Notes: generated from the letters alone by a model not told the origin. Shown: positions 9,458 through 20,164, counted from the stretch's first letter. The stretch is DNA of 22,547 nt from Prorocentrum cordatum (GCA_963575745.1 CAUYUJ010011510.1:1-22547), one strand, 5' to 3'. Program-made: numbers and translations.

Positions 9458-9689
9458 CTCCGAGTGTGCCCATCCGCTGTTGCACCCCAGGTTCCACGAT
9501 AGATTCCGACATTGAGTTTTCAATGAAGTCGTATCTGGGTTGGGTTCTCCCCGAACCGTCGCCGTTCGCAATTGCATCGGCCACCTTCTGCGTATACAGC
9601 GTCATGTCTGCAGGTTGCCATGGCCTTGCAGTGACCTTTTTCCTGGGAGTTTTACCCTTTGCGCTGCATCTTCTTATCTGAAGCCGGCC

Positions 9690-10642
9690 TCTGCTTTAGA
9701 ATGCGAATCAGTAGTGCCACATCGGAGTGGTCAGAACCCAGATTAAATGTCCAAGAAACAACACAATCCGTCACAAAAAACCAATCAAACCTGGACATCA
9801 GAATGATGGGCCGTGGGCCGTGCCGTGAGCTATGGTAGTACGTTGGTGATACATGAGGCTGTTTGGTAAACATCGTATTTGTAATAACCAAGTTATGTGT
9901 GTGTGTGAACATTGGTTAAGCCACTGCCCCCCTGCATCGCCAATTCCATGCGCATGCTTACAACATACTCGCCTATTGTTCGTGTCGTTTGCTGGCCCGC
10001 CTTGGGCGTTACAGTCTGCACCCATCGCGATGTGCAACTTGTCCCGCGCACCTGCCCTGACAACGCGAGACAATTCGTCGCACGCGTCCGGCACGGCTCG
10101 ATCCGCATAGTTTCGGTGCGGGAAATATGCCGTCAAAGTCTCAGCTGCAACGTTTTGCTTCGTATGTCCATGTGTGCACTGCGAGCGCTGACCGGCACAA
10201 CCTGCTTGAAAACGCGAGCCCACCGTGCGTGCAACAGAATTCGAACCCCATGCTTGAATGATCCCCCACCCGACGCACCATACATACATCCACCCTCCCC
10301 TGTGAAGGCCTCGTTGTTTGCTGGGCGCATGTGTTCATTGATAGGCACTGCATCCCAATCGCAGTCGACCAATCCCCCAAGCAATTCTGCAAATCTGTCA
10401 TCACAAATAAAACCTCGGATATTGTGAAGAACCGCAAGACGTCTGTAGTCAACATCCGGTTTGGTCACATCTGTGGTAACGTGTGCTTGTATGTCGTGCA
10501 GTCTCGCCAGCAAGGCCAGTCCTGAGGGCGGATCCTGAGGGCGGGCCTGAGAAATCCGTCCCAAAAAGCAGCCGTCTACTGTCCTGTACTTGCCCGCCCA
10601 CCACCACGACATGTTGATGAATCTCCCCCAAACCACCCTCAC
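9690..10642 (-). pseudogene. AP-type endonuclease domain of the minus-strand LINE
   Basis: This is the metal-dependent nicking domain that would cut the target DNA for retrotransposition. Motifs in order: LHNIRGFICDDRFAELL (N at about 10423), WDAVPINEHMRP with the catalytic Glu at 10334-10336, and HGVRILLHARWA. After a frame change come TAYFPHRNYADRAVPDACDE and GADCNAQGG, corresponding to the GDFNAQ motif (Asp 10014-10016, Asn near 10008). After another frame change come NTMFTKQPHVSPTYY, SRFDWFFV (IDYI position) and GSDHSDVAL with the catalytic His at 9727-9729. At least two frameshifts separate the blocks. Domain order and spacing fit a full-length domain. Confidence 0.8.
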
Positions 10643-10679
10643 TCTGAAATCGTGCTGGTGGGCACGTCACCCGTCCTGA

Positions 10680-11280
10680 TTAACCTCCCTGCCCGCCCAG
10701 ACGCCTTCCTCCGCCTCCCGGAGGCGTTATTGCGCGTGACTGAGGGCGCGTGGGGATTGGACAGGGGGGGTGCTGGCCGCCCGTCATCCGTCGTAGACTT
10801 CTAGGCCACCCCCTGTCCTGGTCTGCCTGCCCTGCCGCCCGCCCTGCCGCTGGCCCTGTCCTCCGCCCTGCCGCGCCCTGCCGCGCCGCCTCCCGGCTGC
10901 CGCGGCGGCGAGCGGCTCCGCCGCGCCGCCGGCGGCGTGCGGGAGGCGCGCCTGGTGGGCCTGGCGCGACAACGAGAGCCGACGGCGGCGGCGGCGGCGA
11001 CGACGGCGGCGGCCACGGGGGAGACCACAGCGGCGGCCATGGGGGCGACCACCGCGGCGACCACGGCGACGGCGACGGCGGCGGCCAGGACAGCGGCGTC
11101 GGCGCCGGCGATGGTGGCGACGACGGAGGACGGACGACGACTGCGACGGCGACGACGGCGGCGGCAGCAACGGCGAAGGCGACGATGACGACAACCACGG
11201 CGGTGACGATGGGGAAGGGGGGTCTTCGAGGAGGGGTCGCAGACGGAGAGTAGAGGGAGGAGGGGGTGGGAGGATTTGTT
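10680..11280. other. GC-rich triplet-repeat DNA, no gene seen
   Basis: 10800-10930 is rich in CCGCCCTG units. 10975-11200 is degenerate GGC/GAC/GCG triplets. Long open frames on both strands encode Ala/Arg/Pro/Ser low-complexity sequence. A small hairpin lies at about 10699-10728 (ACGCC...GGCGT). No recognised domain. Confidence 0.6.
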
Positions 11281-12360
11281 CCTACACTCTCCCTCCTCGT
11301 TTCTCCTTCATAACTCCATCTGTGCAGATGCTGACTGGTTGAGGAGAAGCGTGCGCGGCGCTAATGCGAGAACCACATTTTAGACATCCCCTCCATGTGT
11401 GTGTGACTGTTGGAGGAGGAACAGGAATAGAGGAGGAGGCGGAAGAGGGGGCGAAGGAGAAGAACGGAGAAGGAGGCGGAGGAGGAGGAGGAGGAGGACG
11501 AGGAGGAGGAGAACGAGCACAATGGAGGAGGGGAAGGGGTGGGGGGAAGAGGGCAAGGAGGCGAACTGTCGCCTCGGAAACGCGCATAGGCCGCCAGCGA
11601 GCGAGAAGAGCGGGCGGAGGACGCAGGGAAGTGGAGGAGCGTGGAGCGGCGAGAGGTGGAGACGAGAGGAGCGAGGAGGGCGAGGGGAGTGAGGAGGAAA
11701 AGGAGGACGACGAGGACGAGGAGTGAAAGGGAGGATGCGGAGGAGAGAAGAAGAAAGGGGGAGGGTGGAGGGGAAACCGAAAACGCCGACGACGACGAGA
11801 ACGCCAGCGCCGACGACGGCCCCCTCCGCCGCCGTCGCAGCCGCCGCCGCCGCCTCTTCCCCTCCGCGCGCAGCTGCGAGTGCGAGGGCGCGCCGCTGGC
11901 CGACCGACGACCGCAGCCGACGACAGACGCGGCGCCGGCGGCGCCGTCCAGCGGCCGACGACGGCCGACGCCGACGCCGACGCGGCGGCGACGCCGACGC
12001 CGACGGCTGGCGGCACGGCCGCTGCCTGTCGTCGGCGCCGTTCCTCGCCGGCTCGGGCGGCGGGGCGCCGCGGGCGCCCGCGCGCGGCGGGCCCCGCGGG
12101 GGCGACGGCGAGGAGGAGCTGCTGCTGCTGCGGTCCTTCGGGGGCGAGGGCGGAGGGGGTGGGGCGAGGGCTGAAAAGGAAGGGAGGGAGGGAGGGAGAG
12201 GGAGGGAGGGAGGGAGGGGCGGAGGGTAGGGAGGGAGGAGGGAGGGAGGAGGGAGGGAAGGGAGGAGGAGGAGGAGGAGGAGGAGGAGGAGGAGGAGGGA
12301 GGGGAGGAGAGGAGGAGGAGGAGAGAGGAGGAGGAGGAGGAGGAGAAGGTGGAGGAGAAC
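11281..12360. repeat. GAG and GAC/GCC triplet-rich block
   Basis: 11281-11410 is unassigned single-copy-looking DNA. 11411-11775 is degenerate GAG. 11776-12130 is GACGCC/GCC-rich. 12177-12358 is GGGA then GGA repeats. The purine strand is plus throughout, opposite to the CTC tracts upstream. Nothing coding was recognised. Confidence 0.75.
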
Positions 12361-13521
12361 CCACGATCTAAGAATCGAGGCCTTCAAGGATGTATTGGTC
12401 CACGTTGGGCCTCTGGAGGCATCTGGGGGCTGGCGAGGGTACAGAAAACCTGGGGGGGAAGAGGGGCAGCAGCAGAGTGGAAAAGGGGGGGGAAGGGGGG
12501 GTAGGAACACGAGGGGAGAGGGGCGAGAGGAAGACGGGAGGAACACGACGAGGAGTTGAAGCTGCTGCTGCTGTGGTGCTTCAGCGACGGCGGCGTCGTC
12601 GCCGTTGACATCGTCGGCCTCATCATCGTCGTCGCCGCCGATACATCCGCCGAAGCAGTAGTCTCCGCGGCCATCTGCCCCCGAGTCCTCGCGACGGCGG
12701 CGGCGCTGCCGCCGTTGTCGGCCAACATGTCGCCGCCGCCGCTGCATTCGTGGGCGGCACCGTCGGTGGCTGTGGCCGTCGCCGCCTTCGGCCTCGACGT
12801 TGTCGGCGTCGTCGGCGTCGTCGGCGTCGTCCTTCTCCTGTGCTGCTCCTGCTCCCGATGCGCCTCTCATGCTCCTCCTCCTCCTCCTCCTCCTCCTCCT
12901 CCTCCTCCTCCTCCTCCTGCTCCGCTCTCGTGCCCCCCGACCCTTCGCCCCCCTCTGCCTCCCGACCGCTCTGCCGGCTGATGCTCCTCCTGCTCCCATT
13001 GGCATTCCTACTCGTCGCTATTCTCGAACCCTTCCTCCTCACCTCTCCCGCTCCTCCAGCCTGCTCCTCCAGCTCCCCCGCCTCCTGCCGCAGAGGGCTC
13101 CAGGCGGCCACCAAGACGGCCCCAGCCCGTGGCGAAAAGAGCTCGCGGCGGCCCCCCCCCACCTAGGCCTCCAGGGAGGCCCGAGAGGGGCGCGGAGCGG
13201 AGGAGGATGGCGCGATGACGAGGGAGGCAGAGAGGCGGAGGGGGAGGGGGGGGCCCCGAGGAGAAAGGAGCACGAGCGAGCCCCGAGCAGGCAGAGACCG
13301 GCCCCTATTAAGGGGAGGCGGTAGGCTGCGTGCAGGCCCGCCTGCGGCAGCTCGCGGACAACCAGAGACGGTCAATGACCGCTTGGGGGGAGGAAGGACG
13401 CACGGAAGCAGACATGGACGCACGACGAGCGGAGACGAGGAGGAAGGAGGCAGAAAACACGAGGAAGAGGAGACTGAGGAAAACGAAATGGGGAAGGGGA
13501 AGGAGGAGGTGAGGTGAGGGA

Positions 13522-13524
<3 letters not shown>
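12361..13524. other. Unassigned stretch with GTC and CTC repeats
   Basis: 12361-12555 is mixed sequence with G-runs. 12580-12835 is degenerate GTC/GCC triplets, and 12872-12918 is a CTC microsatellite. 12919-13524 is GC-rich, then purine-rich mixed DNA. No protein family recognised in any frame. Confidence 0.5.
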
Positions 13525-13572
<48 letters not shown>

Positions 13573-13625
13573 CCTCCTCCTCCTCCTCCTCCTCCTCCTC
13601 CTCCTCCTCCTCCTCCTCCTCCTCC
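13525..13625. repeat. Compound microsatellite (GCT)15 then (CTC)n
   Basis: Fifteen perfect GCT units (13525-13569), then GTT, then about 18 CTC units to 13625. Confidence 0.97.
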
Positions 13626-14106
13626 TATTCATATTTCACCCCCCCTCGTCGGCGGAAGCATAATGGGTGAACAGCCCAAGGGGGCGGGCATTACACGTAT
13701 TTGCCGGGAGCCTCGTGTCTGAAGGCAGGGACCGTCGGAGCCCCAGGATACGTGTAGAGCTCACCCCTGGGCGATACCCGCCGGAAGGGGGACATCTGGA
13801 GGGGTGTGGGGGGGGAACATCGACCTGGAATCGGCGATACATCCCCGATAGATCGGCGATCGGCCTCCGACAACAGATCCGAACGGTCCTGGGCGGGCCG
13901 GGCCATCGGGCCCGCATCGACGATCCAATTGCGGTTGGGGGTCGGTGCATCCCCCCTCAGCCTCTTCCCCCCTAACTCTGCACCTGACCGTCATCTCTCT
14001 CCTGCCCCCGGCGCGTCCTTCGCCGCGGCGCCACCGCCAGCGATCTGCAGCACCAGGGCCCGCACCTGCGCGGCCGACGCGACGGGCGGCCGTCGTCGTC
14101 GTCGTT
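13626..14106. other. Unassigned stretch with imperfect inverted repeats
   Basis: Between 13638 and 13793, CCCCCT--CGGCGG and GGGTGA-C near the left end recur in inverted form near the right end. ACACGTAT (about 13694) pairs with ATACGTGT (about 13748). This may be a decayed foldback element. 13800-13930 has several CGGCGAT/GATCGGC motifs. No coding recognised. Confidence 0.35.
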
Positions 14107-14519
14107 CTCCTCCTCCTCCTCCTCCTCCCTCCTCCTCCCTCCTCCTCCTCCTCCTCCTCCTCCATCCTCCTCCACCATCTCCTCCTCCTCCCCCCCCCCT
14201 CCTCCTCCTCCTCCCTCCTCCTCCTCCTCCTCCTCCTCCTCCTCTCTCCGTCCTCCGCCTCCTCTCCTCTTCCTCCTTCCTCCTCCTCCTCCTCCTCCTT
14301 CCTCCTCCTCCTCCCCCTCTCTCCCTCCTCCTCATCCTCCTCCTCCCCTCCTTCCCTCCTCCTCTCACTCCCTCCTCCTCCTCCTCCTCCTTCCTCCTCC
14401 TCCTCTCCTCCTCCCCTTCCTATTCCTCCTCCTCCTTCCCCTCCTCCTCCCTTCCTCCTCCTCCTCCTCCTCTTTCCTCCTCATCTCCTCCCCCACCTCC
14501 TCCTCCTCCTCCTCCCCCA
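14107..14519. repeat. CTC microsatellite block
   Basis: About 410 bp of imperfect CTC with CCTTCC and CCCC interruptions, directly upstream of the plus-strand retroelement. Confidence 0.95.
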
Positions 14520-14693
14520 CTGCGTGAAGCAGCGGCTGCTAGACGCTAGACATATTCTATGTTGGTGTCGCGCAAGCTTTGGCGCGTTCACTCTGCCGAA
14601 TCACAGGCCACCACAGCGCGCCCATTCGTTTTCATGGCAGGGCGCCTCAAGTCGTTTGGCGGCCGCCGAACAAGCAAGAGGAGTTAGAATCGT

Positions 14694-15545
14694 GTGCCTC
14701 GCAAACGGAGGCGCTGCGATAGGGCAACTCAGGCGCTGGCAGATGTCCAGAGGGCGACTGCGATCAGGGAGCCCCTAGAGCATGCTGCGCAGGGGTTGGG
14801 GTCACCACAGATGCACAGGCCCCTCACAACGCGCACGAGCTCTCAGTGCAGGCCCAATCCATATGCCAGCAGATCGCCCCGCACAGGCAACTGAATGTGC
14901 TGGTATCACTGGCCACGCGGGACGGGGACAGCGCCACGGCCGAGCGCTACCAAAGCAAGTTGAATGCGCTCTCGGCCTCAGTCCCGAAGCCCGCGGTCAA
15001 ACCGCTCCAGAGCCAGCTTTCCGAAGTACATTCCCACATCGGGAAGTTGGATCGCCGTCTCGAGCACGAGGTGGCCAAGCACAAGCGCTGGCAGGCAGGT
15101 CTCCGGCAGCAGAAGGTCCTCATCGCTGATCTGTCCCGTCAGTCGAAGGCGCTGCTGCAGCAGGAGAGGAGCTCGCTGGCAAACTGCACACCACCCTGGA
15201 CCCCAAGATTGCCGATGTTGATCATGGCGATGGTCCTGCTCTCGACTTGCGTGACTTGGTGGACGGACGGCTGTCAAATCTTCGCATCGACGACGGCGGC
15301 CTTTTTGCCGACTTGGACGAGCTGGGCGAGCTGGACACAGAGTCCGCGAGGAGGTCGAGAAGCGCAGTGCCGAATTCAAAAAGCACATCGCGGCAGCGGC
15401 TAAAACAATGTTCCAAGACGCTTTGCAAAAAGCTGAGGCCGTCAAAACAGAACATGAGGCTATTCGCAAGCGGATCGCAGGCAAGCGGAGGCGTGCCCAG
15501 CAGCGGCGCCCGCAGCGGAGGCTCAGTCGACGGCTCCGGCACCCG
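14694..15545 (+). pseudogene. N-terminal coiled-coil region of the plus-strand retroelement
   Basis: Helix-rich, charged sequence in three frames joined by small indels. The first block has AERYQSKLNALSASV, PLQSQLSEVHSHIGKLDRR and LEHEVAKHKRWQAGLRQQ. After a shift near 15180 comes LHTTLDPKIADVDHGDGP. After a shift near 15350 come EEVEKRSAEFKKHIAAAAK and DALQKAEAVKTEHEAIRKR. Such coiled coils occupy the ORF1-like or N-terminal position in this element type and may mediate multimerisation or RNA binding. The second half, from 15480, becomes Arg/Pro-rich. The assignment rests on position and composition. Confidence 0.55.
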
Positions 15546-15734
15546 CCTCCGCAGCGGCTACCACGGCACGTTCTGAGGCTGAGCGCATTGCTGAGCGTGT
15601 TCACGGTGGCGGCACCACCGCAGGAGGAGGTCAGCTGCCCAGTCCATCAGCCCCCCCTGGAGGCAACGGCGCTGCCGAAGGGGGGGGCTCGACTCCGAAG
15701 TGATTTCCGTGTCCCAGCCCCTCCACCTCCCCCC

Positions 15735-16500
15735 GAGGCCGAGTCGTTTCGTCTGAGCCTCGTCAGCGTCAACGGTAACTCGTGGGGGTCGGTGAAGGAC
15801 TGGCTGCCGACGGTCACGGCAGAAGTTGTTTGGTGTAAGAGCACAGACTCGTTCTGTCTGAGGCTCTGGATCGAGCTCATGTTTTTTGCCTCGGGCTGGG
15901 GTGGAAAAGCATTTGGGCCCCCGCCTCGGAGGGCCCAGAAGGTGGTCCTTCGTCTGGAGTCGCCATTCTTTGCCGGGCTTCTTTAGGACCCCACCCCCCG
16001 CCTGAGGGCTCTGTTATAGTGCCACACCGTGCTGTCACGGCCTTGGCCCACGCTCCCAAAGGCGAAGTTGTCCAATTTTGCTCTCTGCACCTCAGGGATT
16101 CGGAAGACCCCTCGGAGCCCAATTTGGACATCCTGTCGGCTGTAGGGGCGGTGGGAGGGGATTGGAATATGGAGCCCAGCACGTTGGCCAAGTGTAAGTT
16201 CGTGCCCACCCTGGTGGGTCAAGCTATCACGAGCGGTACGCCCACGTGCCATGCTGGAACCCCCAAGGAGTATGACTAATTTGTTCTGTCTTCTGGAGTT
16301 GCCAAGGGAATGCAAAACGTTCAGACGGAAACGAATGCTGCCTTGTTTCCTCATCATCCTGTGCGCCTGGAGTTTCACACCGGCATGGCCCGCATGCACT
16401 ACCCGACGTTCAAGAAACCGCCGCATTTACCGACGGTCCCCCCAACGGGGCCGCAGCCAGAACCCCTCGACTTCACCCGTGTCGAGCACCAGCTTGATGC
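15735..16500 (+). pseudogene. AP-type endonuclease domain of the plus-strand retroelement
   Basis: The target-nicking domain. Blocks: LSLVSVNGNSWGSVKDWL (Asn of the first motif), then AEVVWC. A 1-nt deletion at 15836/15837 shifts the frame, after which EHRL supplies the catalytic Glu (15839-15841). Next come GGPSSGVAILCRASLG, VTALAHAPKGEVVQFCSLHL, and GGDWNMEP with Asp at 16160-16162 and Asn two codons later. TPTCHAGTPKEYD is followed by TAA (16277-16279) where a Tyr codon would be expected. After the stop the same frame resumes FVLSSG and reaches FPHHPVRLEF, whose His (near 16355) takes the place of the SDH motif. All core catalytic positions are still visible. The damage is one deletion and one nonsense change. 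Confidence 0.8.
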
Positions 16501-17562
16501 CACGTAAGTACGAGCTCGCAGAAGAGATGACGTGGTGATGACCTCGCAGCTCTTCGGCGAGACCTTTGCTTCATGGGCCTCTCTTGCTGAGCGCGAACTC
16601 GCCAGGACTTTTGGGGTGGAACTTCCACTTTGGGGCACGAAAGGCAACGGGCCTATCACCCACTGGCGTCCGCTCTTTTGGAAAGACCGGGGGCGCGTAC
16701 GTTACCCCCAACTTCACGCCAGCCGCTGGCTGGAGTGCGAGGTTCGTCGTGTTTCGGGGTGTGTGGGGCGTGCCGACTGGCTCCAAGCTCGTATTGTGGC
16801 CCAGTCGCTCTCCAACCCCCCTTCCCACTCTTCCTCCATTCCGGACCCTTTCCCTGGATTTCAAGAGTTGCTTGCCTCCTGCGAGCAACTAGGGAAGGAC
16901 TTTCTTGGAGGCTTTCTCCCTCCGAACGACCTGCAGGAGCGCGCGGACAGCCGGGACGACGTGGTCCCAGAGCAGGAAAATAGCCACAGTTTGTTGCTCG
17001 GGGCCAATTCTTCATCTGGAATGCTTGCGGTCCCGGAGTGTTCCGTGGGCCCGCCGGATCGCTCTGAGCACATCGGTTGCTCCCCTTTTTCTCCCCTTCC
17101 TCCCACCGCTTGTGGCGCTCCTCCCCCTCTGCTGCCCTGTCTTCCTCTTCCTCTTCCCCCTCCTCCTCCTGCCCCGCTTTATGTCCAGAGCGTTCCGGAG
17201 AACGCCCCCCGGAACATTCTGGGGTTACTTTCTGTTCCCAGCAGGTCCATGATCGAGTTTCCAAGCTTATGCTGTGACAGTTCTCACACAAGCCTGCTCC
17301 GCGCATTCTTCTGCCCAAACTCGCAAGGATTGGGCCAGCTGCTTGACGGAGAACGTCGACCAAGGTGGGCGTCGAGCTCACTCGTTTACCAAGGATCCGC
17401 AGGCTTGGAAACCTAGTAACACTGTAAGCTCCGAAGGTTGTGTGATCTCGAACCCGCAGGCCCTCATGGATCAGGAAACCATTCGTTTTCGAGGCCTTTG
17501 GGAGGCCCTGGACGTCCCTGCCAAGCAGCAGGGATTAGTCCTGGACCTCCTGCCCTGAATTA
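16501..17562 (+). pseudogene. Endonuclease-RT linker of the plus-strand retroelement
   Basis: From 16532 a frame gives QLFGETFASWASLAERELA, then WGTKGNGPITHWRPLFWK, and continues to PEQ at 16975. There the first inverted-repeat insertion begins. After it, VHDRVSKLML leads through a 1-nt shift near 17272 into SAQTRKDWASCLTENV, GGRRAHSFTKDPQAWKP and ETIRFRGLWEAL. These pieces match in order the linker of this element type (AERELL-, AH-W-TK- and LW-like helices). A TGA at 17556-17558 precedes the RT start in the same frame. Confidence 0.55.
16976..17244 (+). mobile_element. Introner-like inverted-repeat insertion 1 (GA-AG, 269 bp)
   Basis: AGCAGG occurs at both ends (16971-16976 and 17240-17245). 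If GAAAATAG...CCCAGCAG is treated as an intron, the flanking frame joins in phase as PEQ|VHDRVSKLML. Inside, GAGTGTTCCG-GGG...CCGGA-CGCTCTG (17034-17071) is inverted at 17182-17220, with a CT-rich centre (17080-17170). The outermost ends are only weakly inverted. Dinoflagellates are known to use GA donors as well as GT and GC. The repeated AGCAGG could be a target duplication or the duplicated splice signal typical of introners. Splicing is not shown. Confidence 0.55.
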
Positions 17563-18490
17563 CCCCCGACTCCCTGCGGCAGCTCTCGAAACCTGTCGCC
17601 ACTAGGTCGGCTGTGGGCCTCGACGGTTTTCACTTGAGGCATTTTTCACTCCTCCCTGATGGGGCCTTGTGTGGGACGCACATGGACATACTAATACTAT
17701 ATGTCCTCCTTGGAGGCGCGCGTCCGACCCGAATATGTAGTATACCCATCTTGTAGTATATCGTTTCCCGAGCGGTGTGGCCAGAAAGCGCACGCCACGA
17801 CGCATATACTACAAGATTTCTCGGTGCGCGTGTCGCCCCTGGGGGGGCGACGCACATATAGTATAAGTATGTTGGGGTGTTGCCGATTGTGGGCCCTCTC
17901 CAGGATTTTCCTTATCATGGAACCACCAGCATGCTGCCGCCACAGCTGCGCGCTGTGATAATCGCGCTTCTTCCGAAGCCTTCCGCGGGATTTCGCCCGA
18001 TAGGAATCTTTGCCAGTGTCTACAGGCTCTGGGGGCGATGTGGGAGGGAGTACGCGGTGGAGTGGGAGGAGCAGCACCAACGGGAGTGCTGGGCGGCAGG
18101 GAAGTTCAAATCCGCGGGCGACGTGGCGTTAGTTCGTTGGATCAGAGCGATCCCGTAGTACGGCAGGCGAGGCGTGCACGTTGCTATGAGACTTTGTGAA
18201 GTACTACGAGCGTATCCCGCTCGAGCTGCTCGCCCTGCGCTGCAAGCAGTTCGGCTTCCCTGCCCCTGTTGTTGCGGTATGCCTGGCTGGCTACAAGGCT
18301 GCGCGGTTGCTTGTGCTCCTCAATTCGCCAGGGTTGGGATTATAGCCGGCTGCAATTTCGCAACAACTCTTATCCGTGTATTCGCTTTGAGAATTTTCGA
18401 CTCGATGAACATTCCTGGGTCTAGATCCTTGGACGCGTACATCGACGAAATGGGCTTGAATGCTATTGGTTCAGTCAAGACTATCATCCG
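17563..18490 (+). pseudogene. Reverse transcriptase core of the plus-strand retroelement
   Basis: SRSAVGLDGFHLRHFSLLPD opens the fingers. After insertion 2, LPPQLRAVIIALLPKPSAGFRPIGIF gives the LLPKP and RPIG motifs. AAGKFKSAGDVA and YYERIPLELLALRCKQFGFP follow; the first catalytic Asp is not evident in this damaged part. A shift near 18160 and another near 18330 lead to GIIAGCNFATTLIR (from 18336), a hallmark of this dinoflagellate lineage in place of the usual QGDP box. The active-site box reads YIDE at 18438-18449 instead of YVDD, so the second Asp is a Glu. The frame also has stops; the domain is inactive. Confidence 0.8.
17685..17903 (+). mobile_element. Nested-hairpin insertion 2 in the RT fingers
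   Basis: ACATACTAATACTATATGT at 17686-17704 is inverted at 17854-17872 (18 of 19 match). Nested inside, ATCTTGTAGTATAT (17748-17761) is inverted perfectly at 17804-17817. It interrupts the RT between LLPDGALCGTHM and the LPPQLRA block. A GA donor at 17685 with AG acceptors at 17867 or 17903 both keep the frame. The second gives a spacing closer to that of the family and has a CT-rich acceptor (CCCTCTCCAG). The true right border is therefore 17867-17903. No target duplication recognised. Confidence 0.55.
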
Positions 18491-19530
18491 TGACCTCTGC
18501 ACCTCGGCGATCCAACTTGACCAGGTCGTCGGCCGGATGCTGCATGACGAGACCTCCCTGGACAAAGTTGGCTTGGTGTCCTCCTCCAAGGAAGTCTCCA
18601 GAGCTATCCAGAAACGATTGGGGGCTTTGGGAGGAGATCCCACGGAATCGGTTGTTAATCTTGGGATTGACGACACGGCTGGAGGAGCACGACGAGTCCG
18701 AGGGCGAAACGCCTGTGCTAAATGTAGGCTTGCTCGTGCCGGCCGCCCCGCTGACCACCTCGCTGGCCAACGAGCCATTCTTGGACGCAGGGCTATCAAA
18801 GTGTGCATTGCCGGCCCCTTGCCAGGAGCTACTTTTGGAAGCGAGGTCCACGGTTGCAGCGACGGGGAGCTCCTGAAAATCAGGAGGCTTTGTGCCTCCA
18901 CGGTGAAACCCAAGGTGGGAGGCAGGAGTCTGCGCATTTCGAACAGGATCGGAAGGGACCCTGCCTGGTTCGGGGCGGCGTCTCCCGTCATCAGATGGGC
19001 AGAAGAGATGTGGGCCCGTACGAAGCATGCGACTGACTTTGGTTTCTCGTGGGCGGACCTCCGCGATATGTGGAGCGCCAGCTATCATCGAAAGTGGCGT
19101 TGGCGTGCGGCTTGCGGCCCCGTCTCGGCCATGAGACTCTCCCTGGCCAGGCTCGGACGGTCCATGCCCAACCCCTTCCTCCTCGTCAGTGGCTGCGGCA
19201 CCCGCCGCTCCCTGACTCTCACCCCTCCCGCCCTCCTCGAAAAGCTTCGCCGCGAGGCTTCTTGGAGGAGTCCGGAGCGTGAAGCTGCTTCGGAGTATGA
19301 AGCGCTTGTATTTTGACGTCGTTTCGAGAACCCTGAGGTCCAGGAAGTTTTCTGCCCGCCAGAGAGTAATGGTTAGATGTCTCGCCTGCCAGGGTATTTG
19401 GACAAGGTCAAGGGCACGCGCGGCGAGGCATGACATCGCCGACGTTTGTCCTCTCTGTCACGCGCCAGGCGACTCTCTGTACCATCGTTTGTGGGTCTGC
19501 CTGGCAATATCTGATTCTTGACTGGAGATT
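18491..19530 (+). pseudogene. RT thumb/connection and C2HC zinc knuckle
   Basis: One frame from 18450 to 19316 covers the region after the catalytic box: AIQKRLGALGGD, CKCRLA-like and GRRAIKVCIAGPLPGATFGSEVHG (the thumb strand common to the family), then KVGGRSLRISN, PVIRWAEEMW and ADLRDMWSASYHRKW. A frame change near 19279 gives RQRVMVRCLACQ and CPLCHAPGDSLYHRLWVC (19447-19500), a C-x2-C-x8-H-x4-C knuckle. This knuckle follows the RT in many non-LTR elements and probably binds RNA or DNA. The region ends at a TGA (19519-19521). Confidence 0.7.
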
Positions 19531-20164
19531 GTGCCGCAAGACTTCTTGGACAAGATCCGCGACAACGTCCAGAACTCAGATGTTCCGCCATCGTTCGATT
19601 TGGTTTCTGGTCTCTTTGAGCATCCGTATGACAAGGTCCCTCCCCCCGCAGCCGACACGGGTGAAGGTGATGATGGTGTGACCTTCCGATTTTTCCCTGG
19701 CGGTTTCCAGACTGAAGGTTTTGACTCCCCCCTGAGGGCAATCGTGATTTCTGGGGGCACGTTTTTCTCGACGGATCTTGCACCCGGATGGCTGTTCAGG
19801 ATTGTAATCGAGCCGGTTGGGGCCTGGCGATGCTAGGCCCCAAGGGTCATCTTCTTGCCATGGCCTGGGGACCAGTATGGGACGCGTGCCCGCAGACTCC
19901 ACAGGCTGGTGAATCCCACCAGCCCTTTGGGCGTGAGTGGTTTAGGGAGCCCGCTCTGTTCTCAACCCCCTTCTTCCCCTTCGGGGAGGGGTTTACCCCT
20001 CCCCCTACCCCCTCCCCCTGGGCCTGGAGAGGTCGTTTCGCGGGTCGTTTGAGGGGTCTTTTTCGACTCCTGGGAGGGCTAAAATTCGACACCCCTCACG
20101 AGGATCGTGGCCCCGACGGGGGGAGGGAGAAAAGTGCTCGCTCCATCTGTGATCGATCGCCCGA

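Larger units (their letters stand above)
7067..10670 (-). mobile_element. RTE-like non-LTR retrotransposon (LINE), full domain set, decayed
   Basis: On the minus strand the order is AP-type endonuclease (about 10640-9690), linker, reverse transcriptase (about 9205-7783) and C-terminal region (to about 7150). Many frameshifts and stops break the frame, so it cannot encode an active protein. Motifs fit the RTE-like group with a single EN-RT protein and no RNase H. A hairpin element (9302-9457) has inserted in the linker. Exact ends are uncertain: upstream the recognisable coding fades near 10670, where GC-rich triplet DNA begins, and downstream it fades near 7100. Confidence 0.85.

Noticed and set aside
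16504-16526. GTAAGT near 16509 as the donor of a tiny intron ending in GCAG
   Set aside because: It would be under 20 nt, shorter than plausible introns; a frameshift from decay is the simpler explanation.
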